Below, piece after piece: positions 27,974 through 36,583 of a DNA stretch of 64,000 bases (positions within the stretch are counted from its first letter, which is position 1; every line of letters starts with the position of its first letter). This stretch comes from Ruminococcus sp. (GTDB lineage Bacteria; Bacillota; Clostridia; Oscillospirales; Ruminococcaceae): NCBI RefSeq assembly GCF_019423705.1, contig NZ_JAHZAX010000006.1, forward strand, positions 1 through 64,000, given 5' to 3'. Below the pieces are notes generated by a model. It was not told the origin of the DNA, ran no database searches, and saw only the letters and a list, made by a program, of their open reading frames with translations. The translations under genes were made by a program, and so were the position numbers.

Positions 27974-29305
27974 TTATTTAACATCGTCCTTGTCACGCTC
28001 TCTTATTTTGAAAACGATCGGCGTGCCTTCAAGTCCGAAGGTCTCTCTTATCTGATTTTCGATATAGCGCTGATAGGAGAAATGGTAAAGCTCCGCCCTA
28101 TTGACGAAAGATACGAATGTAGGCGGCTTTGTGGAAACTTGGGTCATATAGTAGATTTTCAGCCTTCGGCCCTTATCAGACGGCGGCTGAACCCTTTGAG
28201 TTGCATATGCGAGGACGTCGTTAAGTCTGCCTGTTGGTATTCTGATCGCATTCTGCTCGGCAACGAACTTGATAGTATCGAACAGCTTGTCCATTCTGAG
28301 GCCTGTTTTTGCGGAGATGAACACAAATGGAACATAGCTCATAAAGCTGAAATCTTCCTCAAGCTTTTTCTGAAACTCGTTCATCGTGTTGGTGTCCTTT
28401 TCGATAGCGTCCCACTTATTGACAGCAACAACGCAGGCTTTGCCCTTTTCGTGGGCATATCCAGCCACCTTTGAATCCTGTTCCGTGAAGCCGACTGTTG
28501 CGTCGATAACGATAACTGCCACGTCGGCTCTGTCCACCGCCATATAGGCTCTGAGGACGGAATATTTCTCGATAGCTTCCAGCACTTTGGACTTTCTTCT
28601 GATACCAGCGGTGTCGATAAAGACGAACTTGCCCTTTTCATTCTCAACGACTGAATCGGTAGCGTCACGGGTCGTGCCAGCGATATTGGATACGATAACT
28701 CTATCCTCGCCGCATATATTATTTATTATGGAAGATTTACCAACATTAGGTTTGCCGATAACAGCGACTTTGATAGCGTCGTCATCATCGTTCTGCTCGT
28801 TCTCCTCGGGGAGATACTTGAGGACTTCATCAAGGAGGTCGCCAGTTCCGTGGCCGTGTACAGATGAAACAGGGTACGGCTCGCCAAGACCCAAATTATA
28901 GAATTCATACAGTTCCATAGGCGGTTCGCCCACATTATCCACCTTATTCACGCAAAGGACGATAGGCTTACCCGACTTGAGCAGCATTTGAGCGACCTCG
29001 TAATCGGTAGCGGTAACGCCGCTTTTCAGATCAGTCACAAGGATAGTCACGTCAGCCTTGAGGATAGCAAGTTCAGCCTGTCTTCTCATCTGGGCGAGGA
29101 TAACATCGTCAGATTCGGGCTCGATTCCGCCTGTATCCACCAGCATAAATTCGTGGCCGAGCCACTCGCACTTGGCATAGATTCTATCTCGTGTAACGCC
29201 GGGGGTATCCTCGACTATTGAAAGCCTTTGACCGATAAGCTTATTGAACAGCGTGGATTTTCCCACATTCGGACGACCCACGATCGCAACGATCGGCAGA
29301 GACAT
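27974..29305 (-). CDS. der: GTPase Der (EngA)
   Basis: An essential GTPase with two G domains that assists 50S subunit assembly. About 443 residues: the first G domain starts VAIVGRPNVGKST, the second has VAVIGKPNVGKSS near residue 180, each followed by DTAG/DTGG and NKxD motifs (VNKVDN, VNKWDA), then a KH-like domain. The start MSLPIVAIVG (29305) is chosen after GAGGTCG; a longer frame starts at 29320. It has its own promoter and heads der-plsY-gpsA. Confidence 0.96.
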   Translation of the reverse strand: MSLPIVAIVGRPNVGKSTLFNKLIGQRLSIVEDTPGVTRDRIYAKCEWLGHEFMLVDTGGIEPESDDVILAQMRRQAELAILKADVTILVTDLKSGVTATDYEVAQMLLKSGKPIVLCVNKVDNVGEPPMELYEFYNLGLGEPYPVSSVHGHGTGDLLDEVLKYLPEENEQNDDDDAIKVAVIGKPNVGKSSIINNICGEDRVIVSNIAGTTRDATDSVVENEKGKFVFIDTAGIRRKSKVLEAIEKYSVLRAYMAVDRADVAVIVIDATVGFTEQDSKVAGYAHEKGKACVVAVNKWDAIEKDTNTMNEFQKKLEEDFSFMSYVPFVFISAKTGLRMDKLFDTIKFVAEQNAIRIPTGRLNDVLAYATQRVQPPSDKGRRLKIYYMTQVSTKPPTFVSFVNRAELYHFSYQRYIENQIRETFGLEGTPIVFKIRERDKDDVK

Positions 29306-29359
29306 ATATATCGACCTCATTTCTTTTTAAATTCAAATTTGCACATTAATACGTTGTAT

Positions 29360-29389
29360 AGTATAACACAATTTTTGTGTTTTTGTCAA
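29360..29389 (-). promoter_or_regulatory. Sigma-A promoter of der
   Basis: The minus strand has TTGACA (29384-29389), an 18-bp spacer and TATACT (29360-29365), about 55 bp upstream of der. Confidence 0.8.
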
Positions 29390-29403
29390 CCGTGGAGAGA
29401 AAA

Positions 29404-29439
29404 CAAAAAAAGCAGAACGACCTAAGCCATTCTGCTTTT
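29404..29439 (-). terminator. Intrinsic terminator of rpmF
   Basis: On the minus strand AAAAGCAGAA pairs with TTCTGCTTTT, and a T-run continues after the stem. It lies 18 bp after the rpmF stop. Confidence 0.85.
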
Positions 29440-29456
29440 ATTTTGCTTATCAAAAA

Positions 29457-29639
29457 TTATGCTTCCTTCTTGATAACCTCTACGCCCTTATAATATCCGC
29501 AATTCTTGCAAACCTTGTGTGGTGAAGTGAGCTCACCGCAGTTGGAACATTTACACAGCGCAGGTGCATTGAGCTTCCATACAGCTGAACGTCTCTTGTC
29601 ACGTCTTGCCTTGGAAACTTTTCTCTTTGGTACTGCCAT
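29457..29639 (-). CDS. rpmF: 50S ribosomal protein L32
   Basis: A 60-residue ribosomal protein starting MAVPKRKVSKARRDKRR. Two cysteine pairs, CSNC and CKNC, form the zinc ribbon, so this is the zinc-containing (C+) form. It is preceded by GGAGG. It follows the DUF177 gene, the common bacterial arrangement (yceD-rpmF). Confidence 0.97.
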   Translation of the reverse strand: MAVPKRKVSKARRDKRRSAVWKLNAPALCKCSNCGELTSPHKVCKNCGYYKGVEVIKKEA

Positions 29640-29691
29640 TTTGGCACCTCCTCATTAAGTAATATCTTAATAGTCTGTTCAGCTATTCCCG

Positions 29692-30135
29692 TCAAGAGCA
29701 GTTACATTCGCCCTCGTTCAGATCTTGTCCGCAAACGTAACACAGACCCTTGCAGTCTTCCCTGCAAAGTATTTTTGTAGGGAGCTGTAACAGCAGATCC
29801 GAAATAGCCAGTTCATTCAAGTCGAGAGTATTGTTCTCGCAGACGATATAATCGTCACGCTCGCTCTGCATACTCCGCACAAGTGTGTGCTCAAAGTCAT
29901 ACTTATACTCACGCTCAAACTCTTTGAGACATCTGTCGCAGGTGTGTGACATCGTGAAAACTGTGCTGAATTTAAGCGTAACAACGCCGGCACGGTTCTC
30001 GATAACGCCCTTTACCGCAACATCTGATGCAAAAGAATATCCTTCATACTCCCCCAGCTCGTCCGCTGTTATGGAATAATCAATGTCTTTGCGCTCTCCG
30101 ACAATGTCGAAAAGCTCTTTCAACTGTACATTCAT
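29692..30135 (-). CDS. DUF177 / YceD-family protein
   Basis: A 147-residue protein of the DUF177 (YceD) family, which is nearly always encoded beside rpmF and is linked to 23S rRNA processing or accumulation in plants and bacteria. A CDRC motif lies near residue 66 and a cysteine-rich end reads CREDCKGLCYVCGQDLN then CNC, probably binding zinc. It has its own strong promoter and is co-transcribed with rpmF. Confidence 0.88.
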   Translation of the reverse strand: MNVQLKELFDIVGERKDIDYSITADELGEYEGYSFASDVAVKGVIENRAGVVTLKFSTVFTMSHTCDRCLKEFEREYKYDFEHTLVRSMQSERDDYIVCENNTLDLNELAISDLLLQLPTKILCREDCKGLCYVCGQDLNEGECNCS

Positions 30136-30162
30136 ACTTGCACCTCAAACATCACAAACTCC

Positions 30163-30191
30163 ATTATAACTTGAAATGAGTGATTTGTCAA
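30163..30191 (-). promoter_or_regulatory. Consensus sigma-A promoter of the DUF177-rpmF unit
   Basis: The minus strand shows TTGACA (30186-30191), a 17-bp spacer and TATAAT (30163-30168). Confidence 0.9.
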
Positions 30192-30226
30192 TAGTTTTTT
30201 TCAAATTTTTTGTTCTGCCCTGTCTC

Positions 30227-30631
30227 TTACTTAATAAAAGCCTTTACCTTAACAGGAAGCTCATCAGGATCAGCTGATACTGTAAATGTTACATTTACGT
30301 CCTTTGTGAGGATAGCAAGCTTCTCGAGCATATTGCCGAGTGCGTCATAATCTCTGCCGCCCATCTTGAGGATACCGTCAACGAATACTTCCTGAATATC
30401 GTAGTTGCCAGCCATAAGTCCTGCAACAAAGCCATAGAAGCTGTCAAAGCTGTTGATGCCGTACTCTTCTGCGTCAGCAAGTCTTACATTATGTGGAAGG
30501 TCATAGGTAAGCTGCATACCTCTTTCGATGCAAACAACGTTTCCTGTTGCATTTTCGGCAGCCTTCTTGATAGAATCAACAAGTATCTTAGTCTTGCCTG
30601 TACCCTTTTTACCTGGAATCAAATTAATCAT
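30227..30631 (-). CDS. Small P-loop protein of unknown function
   Basis: A 134-residue protein that opens with a Walker A motif, PGKKGTGKTK, and has a possible Walker B strand, IQEVFVDGIL, near residue 85. No other ATPase signatures and no membrane segments are visible. It is too short for a complete AAA or RecA domain but compatible with a minimal nucleotide-binding fold. It starts after GGAGAG. It lies downstream of pgi on the same strand with a 109-bp gap that holds only a weak hairpin, so co-transcription is possible. Its function is unknown to me. Confidence 0.75.
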   Translation of the reverse strand: MINLIPGKKGTGKTKILVDSIKKAAENATGNVVCIERGMQLTYDLPHNVRLADAEEYGINSFDSFYGFVAGLMAGNYDIQEVFVDGILKMGGRDYDALGNMLEKLAILTKDVNVTFTVSADPDELPVKVKAFIK

Positions 30632-30740
30632 ATAAACTCTCCGTTCCGCTTATAAAAGCATTTATTTTAAGAGCAGGGGCTTCGGCGAAAGCTTTCCGCC
30701 CGCACTCAAAATTTCCTTTTGTTCCGCTTAAAACGTGGTC

Positions 30741-32072
30741 TTAGCCCAGCTTTGCTTCAAGAGCAGCCTTCTGAGACTCATAACCCGGCTTGCCGAGAAG
30801 AGCGAACATATTCTTCTTATAGCTCTCAACGCCAGGCTGGTTGAATGGATTTACGCCGAGCATATATCCCGAGATCGCACAAGCCTTCTCAAAGAAGTAG
30901 ATCATCTCACCGAGGTTCTCTTCGTCAAGCTTGTCAACGTCGATAACGATGTTAGGAACGCCGCCCTCTGTATGTGCAAGTATTGTTCCCTCATAAGCCT
31001 TTTCGTTTACTACGGACATATTCTGATCTGTGAGGAAGTTAAGTCCGTCAAGGTTGTCCTTATCAGGCTCCAAGAACAGGTCGCTCTTTGGTGTCTTGAT
31101 GTGCATAACAGTCTCGAACATAAGCTTTGAGCCGTCCTGAATGAACTGACCGAGTGAATGAAGGTCAGTTGAGAATGTTGCAGCAGATGGGAAAATACCC
31201 TTATCGTCCTTGCCTTCGCTCTCTCCGAAAAGCTGCTTGAACCACTCGCCCATCATTGTGAAGGCAGGGTCATAAGATACCAGCATTTCAACGCTCTTGC
31301 CCTTTCTGTAAAGAATATTTCTTACAGCGGCATATTTATAGCAGTCATTATCATCATCAGCAGAATACTTCTTCATACCCTCTCTAGCGCCTGCCATAAG
31401 CTTGTCGATATCGCAGCCTGCGGCAGCAATTGGCAGAAGTCCAACGGCTGTCAGTACGGAAAATCTTCCGCCAACGTCGTCAGGAACAACGAATGTCTCA
31501 TAGCCTTCCTCGTCAGAAAGCTGCTTGAGAGTGCCCTTAGCCTTATCTGTTGTAGCGAAAATCCTCGTCTTAGCTTCTTCCTTGCCGTACTTATCTTCAA
31601 GGAGCTTCTTGAAAATTCTGAAAGCAAGAGCAGGCTCAGTAGTTGTGCCCGACTTTGAGATAACGTTGACGCAGATATCCTTGCCCTCGCAGATTGAGAG
31701 GACTTCGTTCAGATAAGCTGAGCTGATGTTATTGCCGACAAAATAGATGTCGGGAGTATCCTTTTTGAGGTTGTTGTAGAAAGGCGATTTGAGCAGCTCG
31801 ATAGCAGCTCTTGCGCCAAGGTATGAACCGCCGATACCGATAACGATGAGAACATCGCACTTTTCCTTAATTCTAGCAGCGGCAGCCTTAATTCTTGCGA
31901 ACTCTTCCTTATCATAATTCTCAGGAAGGTCTACCCAGCCGAGAAAATCGTTTCCAAGGCCAGTCTTATTGACGAGGGTATTGTGCGCAGCAGTTACCTG
32001 TGGCGCCATAGCCTCAAACTCGTGTTCGCTCACAAAACCTTCAAGATACTTTGTGTTAAGTTTTAATGACAT
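30741..32072 (-). CDS. pgi: Glucose-6-phosphate isomerase
   Basis: Interconverts glucose-6-phosphate and fructose-6-phosphate. About 443 residues, the short Gram-positive type. Motifs are [16 protein letters not shown], the phosphate-binding [16 protein letters not shown], and [18 protein letters not shown], which contains the catalytic Lys. The start MSLKLNTKY (32072) follows GGAAAGGAAA; an upstream in-frame ATG at 32102 has poorer support. It is transcribed from its own promoter through a structured leader. Confidence 0.96.
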   Translation of the reverse strand: MSLKLNTKYLEGFVSEHEFEAMAPQVTAAHNTLVNKTGLGNDFLGWVDLPENYDKEEFARIKAAAARIKEKCDVLIVIGIGGSYLGARAAIELLKSPFYNNLKKDTPDIYFVGNNISSAYLNEVLSICEGKDICVNVISKSGTTTEPALAFRIFKKLLEDKYGKEEAKTRIFATTDKAKGTLKQLSDEEGYETFVVPDDVGGRFSVLTAVGLLPIAAAGCDIDKLMAGAREGMKKYSADDDNDCYKYAAVRNILYRKGKSVEMLVSYDPAFTMMGEWFKQLFGESEGKDDKGIFPSAATFSTDLHSLGQFIQDGSKLMFETVMHIKTPKSDLFLEPDKDNLDGLNFLTDQNMSVVNEKAYEGTILAHTEGGVPNIVIDVDKLDEENLGEMIYFFEKACAISGYMLGVNPFNQPGVESYKKNMFALLGKPGYESQKAALEAKLG

Positions 32073-32108
32073 ACTATCATTTCCTTTCCTTACCATTACC
32101 ATACAAGA

Positions 32109-32196
32109 TACGCAGACGGCAGCAGCAGTAACAATCCCCTTAGAAGAAAATACAATTTTAGCCCTAAATGTATTTAAAGGCCGCTGCCGTTACGTA
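32109..32196 (-). ncRNA. Long structured hairpin in the pgi 5' leader
   Basis: In the transcript, ACGGCAGC pairs with GCTGCCGT (8 bp), extended outward by TACG/CGTA and inward by CCTT/AAGG and AAATACA/TGTATTT. The whole element spans about 88 nt between the promoter and the start codon. It matches no riboswitch I know and could be an RNA stability or protein-binding element. The pairing is read directly from sequence; the function is inferred. Confidence 0.5.
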
Positions 32197-32203
32197 TAGC
32201 TAA

Positions 32204-32232
32204 ATTATACTATATTTTTATGAACATTTCAA
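32204..32232 (-). promoter_or_regulatory. Sigma-A promoter of pgi
   Basis: The minus strand reads TTGAAA (32227-32232), 17 bp, TATAAT (32204-32209). It gives a leader of roughly 125 nt. Confidence 0.8.
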
Positions 32233-32282
32233 GAGTTTTATTGTCCGAAATCATCTTTTGTACATTTCTCACAAAGTTGTTG

Positions 32283-33494
32283 TTAAATTTCCAGCAGATT
32301 ATACAGAAGCTTTTTGACTGCGCAATAAAAATTCATCTTATTTACGGCGTTTTCGGGGCAGATATCCCCTTCGAGGATAACTTCGTCACCTATTTTATAT
32401 ATAAGGCTTCCTGCCTTGGTTTTGGTGTTGAAGGGTGCTTGCAGCTCCTCGGCGACTTGGAAATCGCAGGAAACAGAACGATAAGCGCCATGGGGGATGA
32501 TAACGGGGTGAAGGCCGACAGTTTTCAGCTTGACGGAGAGGCTTTCGCCGCCTTTGACGGCACATTCGAGGGTCAAATCCTCGGGGAGCTCGGGGGTATA
32601 TAGCTCGTAGCTTTGAAAGCTCATATCTAGGAGCTTTTTGGCTTCAAGGCAGGCGGACTCAACGTCCGAACAGCCGAAGAGCACCACGCAGACGGACATT
32701 TCCCCACGCTCAGCCGAGGCAGCGATACAGCCGCCGCTATCCTGCGAGCCCCAAGCTTTCATACCAGTGACCCCTTTATAACTGCGCACCAGCCGATTGA
32801 GGTTGACAAGCTCCGCCCTGCCCTGACGGACTGTATCCAGCCAGCAGGTGAGGTATGGTGTAAAGTTTTTATACTTGGCAAGTTCAGCACAAAGCTTTGC
32901 GGTATCGGCGGCTGTGGTGGTGTTATCGGGGGAAGTTCCCGTGAGGTCTGAGTAGTGTGTATCGCCCATTTTAAGGGCTTTGGCACGTGCGTTCATAGCG
33001 GAGAGGGCTTTATCCTCAGAGCCGCAGACAGCCTCGGCAAGGGCGACGCAGCCGTCGTTTGCGTTGCCGATAGAGACGGACTTGACGAGCTCCTCAATAG
33101 TTATTTTCTCCCCTTTATCAAGCCAGATCTGGCTTCCCTGCTGGGCATTTGCGAGGTCGGAGACTGTTGTGACATCGCCCAGTTCAAGCTCTCCGCAGTC
33201 TATTTTCTCCGCCGCAAGGAGCAGGGTCATAAGCTTTGTGAAGTGTCCGCTTTGTGCGATCTCGTCGGGTGATTTCTCGAAAAGTACACGCCCTGTAGTG
33301 GTCTCCACCACTGCGACAGACTGGGCGGACAACTCATCGAGGACGTCCTTAACCGCCGTAGTTTCGCCGTTTTCGGCATACAAGGCAGCCTCGCTCTCCT
33401 GCGCAGAGGACAGATTTTCCGCCGCAGAACATATCACAAACACCGCCACCGCTCCGCAAAGCACGGCAGAACATATTTTTCTAAGTATTCTCAT
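32283..33494 (-). CDS. Secreted D-Ala-D-Ala carboxypeptidase-like protein lacking catalytic motifs
   Basis: A 403-residue protein with the layout of S11 (PBP5/DacA-like) peptidases: a signal peptide (MRILRKICSAVLCGAVAVF), a peptidase-like domain, then a C-terminal beta domain (from about residue 285). The three S11 motifs are altered. SxxK reads HFTK in QSGHFTKLMT, SxN reads NAN in GNANDGCVALAE, and KTG reads KAW in VTGMKAWGSQDSGG. The flanking framework is well kept, so the fold is probably intact while transpeptidase chemistry is not. The start at 33494 follows GGGG. The membrane-anchoring C-terminal helix typical of PBP5 is not obvious. Confidence 0.8.
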   Translation of the reverse strand: MRILRKICSAVLCGAVAVFVICSAAENLSSAQESEAALYAENGETTAVKDVLDELSAQSVAVVETTTGRVLFEKSPDEIAQSGHFTKLMTLLLAAEKIDCGELELGDVTTVSDLANAQQGSQIWLDKGEKITIEELVKSVSIGNANDGCVALAEAVCGSEDKALSAMNARAKALKMGDTHYSDLTGTSPDNTTTAADTAKLCAELAKYKNFTPYLTCWLDTVRQGRAELVNLNRLVRSYKGVTGMKAWGSQDSGGCIAASAERGEMSVCVVLFGCSDVESACLEAKKLLDMSFQSYELYTPELPEDLTLECAVKGGESLSVKLKTVGLHPVIIPHGAYRSVSCDFQVAEELQAPFNTKTKAGSLIYKIGDEVILEGDICPENAVNKMNFYCAVKKLLYNLLEI

Positions 33495-33587
33495 TTTTTC
33501 CAGCCCCTTTTTCGGTTTGTACAAGTTTATGGACGACTTTGTGAAATTAGAACACTTTTACATTCCATCAAACGTTGCGGTAAACAA

Positions 33588-33615
33588 AAAGGGAGACCAA
33601 AGGTCTCCCCTACAA
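33588..33615 (-). terminator. Palindromic repeat copy 9 acting as glgB terminator
   Basis: The plus strand reads AAAGGGAGACC, AAA, GGTCTCCCCTACA, the same stem as copy 6 at 21673. On the minus strand the hairpin is followed by TTTTTGTTT, which gives a good intrinsic terminator for glgB about 65 bp after its stop. Confidence 0.7.
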
Positions 33616-33678
33616 TTGACAGGTTCATCACCAAAATCAAATCAGAACAAGAAAGTGCGGTTCCCCGTCAGCCATTCC

Positions 33679-35469
33679 TCACTCCTCACTAACAAAGATG
33701 GCCGCCGACAGCGGAGCAAGTCTCAATGGCAGGCGGTAGTTGGTGGTGTAAATGCCGTCGTTTAGGCAGTTCGAGCCGCTGTATATGTCTCGGTCTGAGT
33801 TCAAAAGCTCCCTGTATACGCCGTTTTTCTCGACTTTCAGCGAGTAGTTCTGATAGGTTCCCGAGAAGTTGAACACGATGTAAAGCACACGTCCGCCGAG
33901 ATCGTTTCGGCTGTATGCGTATATGCTCTGACCCTTGTTGTCGGCGTCTATCCAATGGAATGAAGCCGAGTTGTAGTCGTATTTATACAGCGCTGGCTCT
34001 TCAAGATAAAGCTTGTGGAGCGCCTTCAAATACTCGTGCAAAGAATCGTGTATCGGGTATGTGAGCAGATTCCAGCCAAGCTCTTTGTCATCACGCCACT
34101 CGAGATATTCACCAAGCTCGTTGCCCATAAAATTAAGCTTCTTGCCGGGGTGAGTGAACTGGAAAGTGTAAAGCGCACGGATAGTCGCCATTTGCTCCTG
34201 CTGGCTGCCAAAGACTTTGTTGACCATCGTTTTCTTGCCGTGTACCACCTCATCGTGGCTGTATGGCAGGATAAACAGGTCGTTATAAAAATAACTCATC
34301 GAAAAAGTCATCTTGTTGTGATGTCCCCCACGCTCGTAAGGAGGTGTTTTTATGTAATTTATGGTATCGTTCATAAAGCCCAAATCCCATTTATAGTCAA
34401 AGCCAAGTCCGCCGAACTCAACAGGGGCAGTCACCTTTGTGTAGTTGGTGGAATCCTCGGCAAAGAGCATTACATCGGGGTGCATTTTCTGAATGGCATA
34501 ATTTGTATTCTTCAAGAACCAAATGCCGCTGTCATTGATAGCGTCGTCAGTATGTCCGTGGCGATAGATAAGGTTGGCAACTGCGTCATATCGCAAGCCG
34601 TCAACGTGGTATTTCTCAATCCAAAAGTTTACAGAGGACTTAACAAAGCTGAGGACGTGGGGCTTTGAGTAGTCAAAAAGCGCCGTGCCCCATTCGGAAT
34701 AGCGCTGGCTCTCGTCATCGCTCTCGAAAAGAAATCCGCCGTCATAGATGTGCAAAGCATAGAAATCACGGACGAAATGCACAGGCACAAAGTCAAGTAT
34801 CACCCCAATGCCGTTTTGGTGGCACAGGTCGATAAAGTGCATAAGCTGTCTAGGTTCGCCGTATCGGCTGGTAGCGGAATAATATCCCGACACCTGATAT
34901 CCCCAGCTTCCGTCATATGGATACTCCGTCAGAGGCAAAAGCTCGATATGGGTATAACCCATTTCCTTGACATATGGTATCAAAAGCTGCGCCATTTCCT
35001 CGTAATCATAGAAGCGCTCGGTCTCCTCCTTGCCCTCTTTGACACGCCAAGAGCCAAAATGCACCTCGTAGATGTTCATAGGCTTCTCATAGCACTTGTC
35101 ACGCTCCCCGAGCCACTTCTCATCGCTCCATTCATAGGCGGACATATCATAGACCCTCGAAGCATTTTTAGGTCTGACCTCGCTGTAAAAGGCGAATGGG
35201 TCGGAACGATAGTGCTTTTCAAAGGTGGGCGTAGTAATGACGAACTGGTATATATCCCCCTCGTTTGCAGGCTTCACAGTGCTCCACACGCCCTGCTCAT
35301 CACGCTCCATAGGGTAATACTCCCCATCAAGAAAAAGCTCCACTTGGCGTGCGTGGGGGGCATATGTAACGAAGCGAACGCCCTCATCTGTGAAGTTCGC
35401 ACCCATTGTTTCATAAGCTTTACAGCTCTGGCCGTTTATAAAATCGGCGATGTTCTCAAGTGTACCCAT
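33679..35469 (-). CDS. glgB: 1,4-alpha-glucan branching enzyme GlgB
   Basis: Introduces alpha-1,6 branches into glycogen. The 596 residues are shorter than E. coli GlgB and have a single N-terminal CBM48 (residues about 20-105) before the GH13 barrel. Motifs include DFVPVHF, the nucleophile in DGLRYDAVANLIY, the acid/base in LFAEDST, and PYSHDEVVHGK. The C-terminal all-beta domain ends LSAAIFVSEE. The start follows AAGGAGAG. No other glycogen genes are adjacent. Confidence 0.95.
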   Translation of the reverse strand: MGTLENIADFINGQSCKAYETMGANFTDEGVRFVTYAPHARQVELFLDGEYYPMERDEQGVWSTVKPANEGDIYQFVITTPTFEKHYRSDPFAFYSEVRPKNASRVYDMSAYEWSDEKWLGERDKCYEKPMNIYEVHFGSWRVKEGKEETERFYDYEEMAQLLIPYVKEMGYTHIELLPLTEYPYDGSWGYQVSGYYSATSRYGEPRQLMHFIDLCHQNGIGVILDFVPVHFVRDFYALHIYDGGFLFESDDESQRYSEWGTALFDYSKPHVLSFVKSSVNFWIEKYHVDGLRYDAVANLIYRHGHTDDAINDSGIWFLKNTNYAIQKMHPDVMLFAEDSTNYTKVTAPVEFGGLGFDYKWDLGFMNDTINYIKTPPYERGGHHNKMTFSMSYFYNDLFILPYSHDEVVHGKKTMVNKVFGSQQEQMATIRALYTFQFTHPGKKLNFMGNELGEYLEWRDDKELGWNLLTYPIHDSLHEYLKALHKLYLEEPALYKYDYNSASFHWIDADNKGQSIYAYSRNDLGGRVLYIVFNFSGTYQNYSLKVEKNGVYRELLNSDRDIYSGSNCLNDGIYTTNYRLPLRLAPLSAAIFVSEE

Positions 35470-35610
35470 TATCTATCTCTCCTTAATGTTTGTGTATTTA
35501 TATATTTGCACAACGTACATAACCCTGTCAAAAAATGCGCAAAATCAATCAAAAATATTGATAATTGTATAAATAATATAAATAATCATAAAATAATTGG
35601 CGATTATCCC

Positions 35611-35638
35611 TTGCAAAATAAAATCAATGTGTTATAAT
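35611..35638 (+). promoter_or_regulatory. Sigma-A promoter of the TetR gene
   Basis: TTGCAA (35611-35616), a 16-bp spacer and TATAAT (35633-35638). The rest of the AT-rich 35470-35610 spacer shows no clear glgB promoter. Confidence 0.75.
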
Positions 35639-35653
35639 AGAAGTTAGTGGACT

Positions 35654-35740
35654 TTGTCTGAAATTTCGGCAAAAAGAAAGAATTGTCTGAATTTATGGCA
35701 AAACATACGAATAGTCTGACTTTTTGTCAGCGAAAGGAAG
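35654..35740 (+). repeat. Three 29-bp iterons upstream of the TetR gene
   Basis: GTCTGA recurs at 35656, 35685 and 35714, exactly 29 bp apart. Units one and two share TTGTCTGAA-TT--GGCAAAA, and unit three is diverged (TAGTCTGACTTTTTGTCAG). They lie just after the promoter in the 5' untranslated region, a place suited to an autoregulatory operator. Confidence 0.65.
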
Positions 35741-35747
35741 TAACAAA

Positions 35748-36308
35748 ATGTCAAGTTCTGCTATCACCAAAGGCGCACTATGCGACGCTCTGAAAAAGCT
35801 CTGCGAGCAGAAGCCTTTTGATAAGATATCAATTTCAGACATCACAGGCGAGTGCGGTCTTAACCGACAGTCTTTCTATTACCATTTTCAGGATAAATAT
35901 GAACTGCTGGCATACATCTATTTCAACGACCTGTTCATAAACATCACCAAGGGCGTGAATTATGACAACTGGTACGAAAGGCTCGAGGGCTTTCTCGACC
36001 ATATGCAGCAGGACAAAAAGTTCTATTCAAACACCTTGAAATGCAGCGAAAAGATATTCGAGAACTACCTCTTCAAGAGTATGCACAAGCTGTTCATACG
36101 CTTTTTCTATCACGCCGTCGCCACCACACGCAAGCGCAGCGACAAGGCGAAATTCTTTGCCGATTTCTATTCACACGGCTTCTGCGGTATCATCATCGAC
36201 TGGGCGACCAGCGGAATGAAGGATTCCCCACACGACGTAATGCTCCAAATGAAAGACTTGGCGCTTGAGAACGTCAACATCGGCGAAGGCTTCCGTCAGA
36301 ACCTATAA
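35748..36308 (+). CDS. TetR/AcrR-family transcriptional regulator (DhaS-like)
   Basis: About 186 residues. The N-terminal helix-turn-helix reads KISISDITGECGLNRQSFYYHF (split here by function: ISDITGECG then NRQSFYYHF). The C-terminal part resembles the TetR_C_8 domain found in DhaS-like regulators, including a FYSHGFCGIIIDWATSGM segment. ATG 35748 is chosen because AAAGGAAG lies upstream. It is a lone plus-strand gene between minus-strand glgB and yfhO, without a dihydroxyacetone kinase nearby. The ligand is unknown; the iterons suggest self-regulation. Confidence 0.88.
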   Translation: MSSSAITKGALCDALKKLCEQKPFDKISISDITGECGLNRQSFYYHFQDKYELLAYIYFNDLFINITKGVNYDNWYERLEGFLDHMQQDKKFYSNTLKCSEKIFENYLFKSMHKLFIRFFYHAVATTRKRSDKAKFFADFYSHGFCGIIIDWATSGMKDSPHDVMLQMKDLALENVNIGEGFRQNL

Positions 36309-36444
36309 TAGTATCTTTGACAAAAATCACATAATTATTTTATCATATTTTATTGAAAAAGTAAACAGACAACAGCAAGCAACAGTCGGGTTTTACGACA
36401 AATGTTGATTTATGTCGGATTAATTGAGAAATTGAGGAAACAAC

Positions 36445-36485
36445 AAAGGCTATGGGATAAAAACCATAGCCTTTGTTTTATTTTG
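36445..36485 (+). terminator. Intrinsic terminator of the TetR gene
   Basis: AAAGGCTATGG pairs with CCATAGCCTTT, followed by TGTTTTATTTT. It lies about 140 bp after the stop. Confidence 0.85.
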
Positions 36486-36502
36486 TTTTTGAACCTGCCA
36501 AT

Positions 36503-36559
36503 GTGTAGGGGAAAATTGTTGTTCGACAAGGCTCACAACAATTTGCGTTCGCCCGTTGG
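36503..36559. repeat. Palindromic dispersed repeat, copy 10
   Basis: Begins TGTGTAGGGGAAAATTGTTG, continues with ACAACAATTT and ends GCGTTCGCCCGTTGG. It is the reverse-orientation relative of copies 2 and 8, between the TetR terminator and the end of yfhO. Confidence 0.78.
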
Positions 36560-36583
36560 TATACGATGTTTGTAGGTTCGACC

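Noticed and set aside
30632..30740. Terminator between pgi and the P-loop gene
   Set aside because: An imperfect GAGTGCGGGC/GCCCCTGCTC stem exists but it has mismatches and no T-run, so it is not listed.
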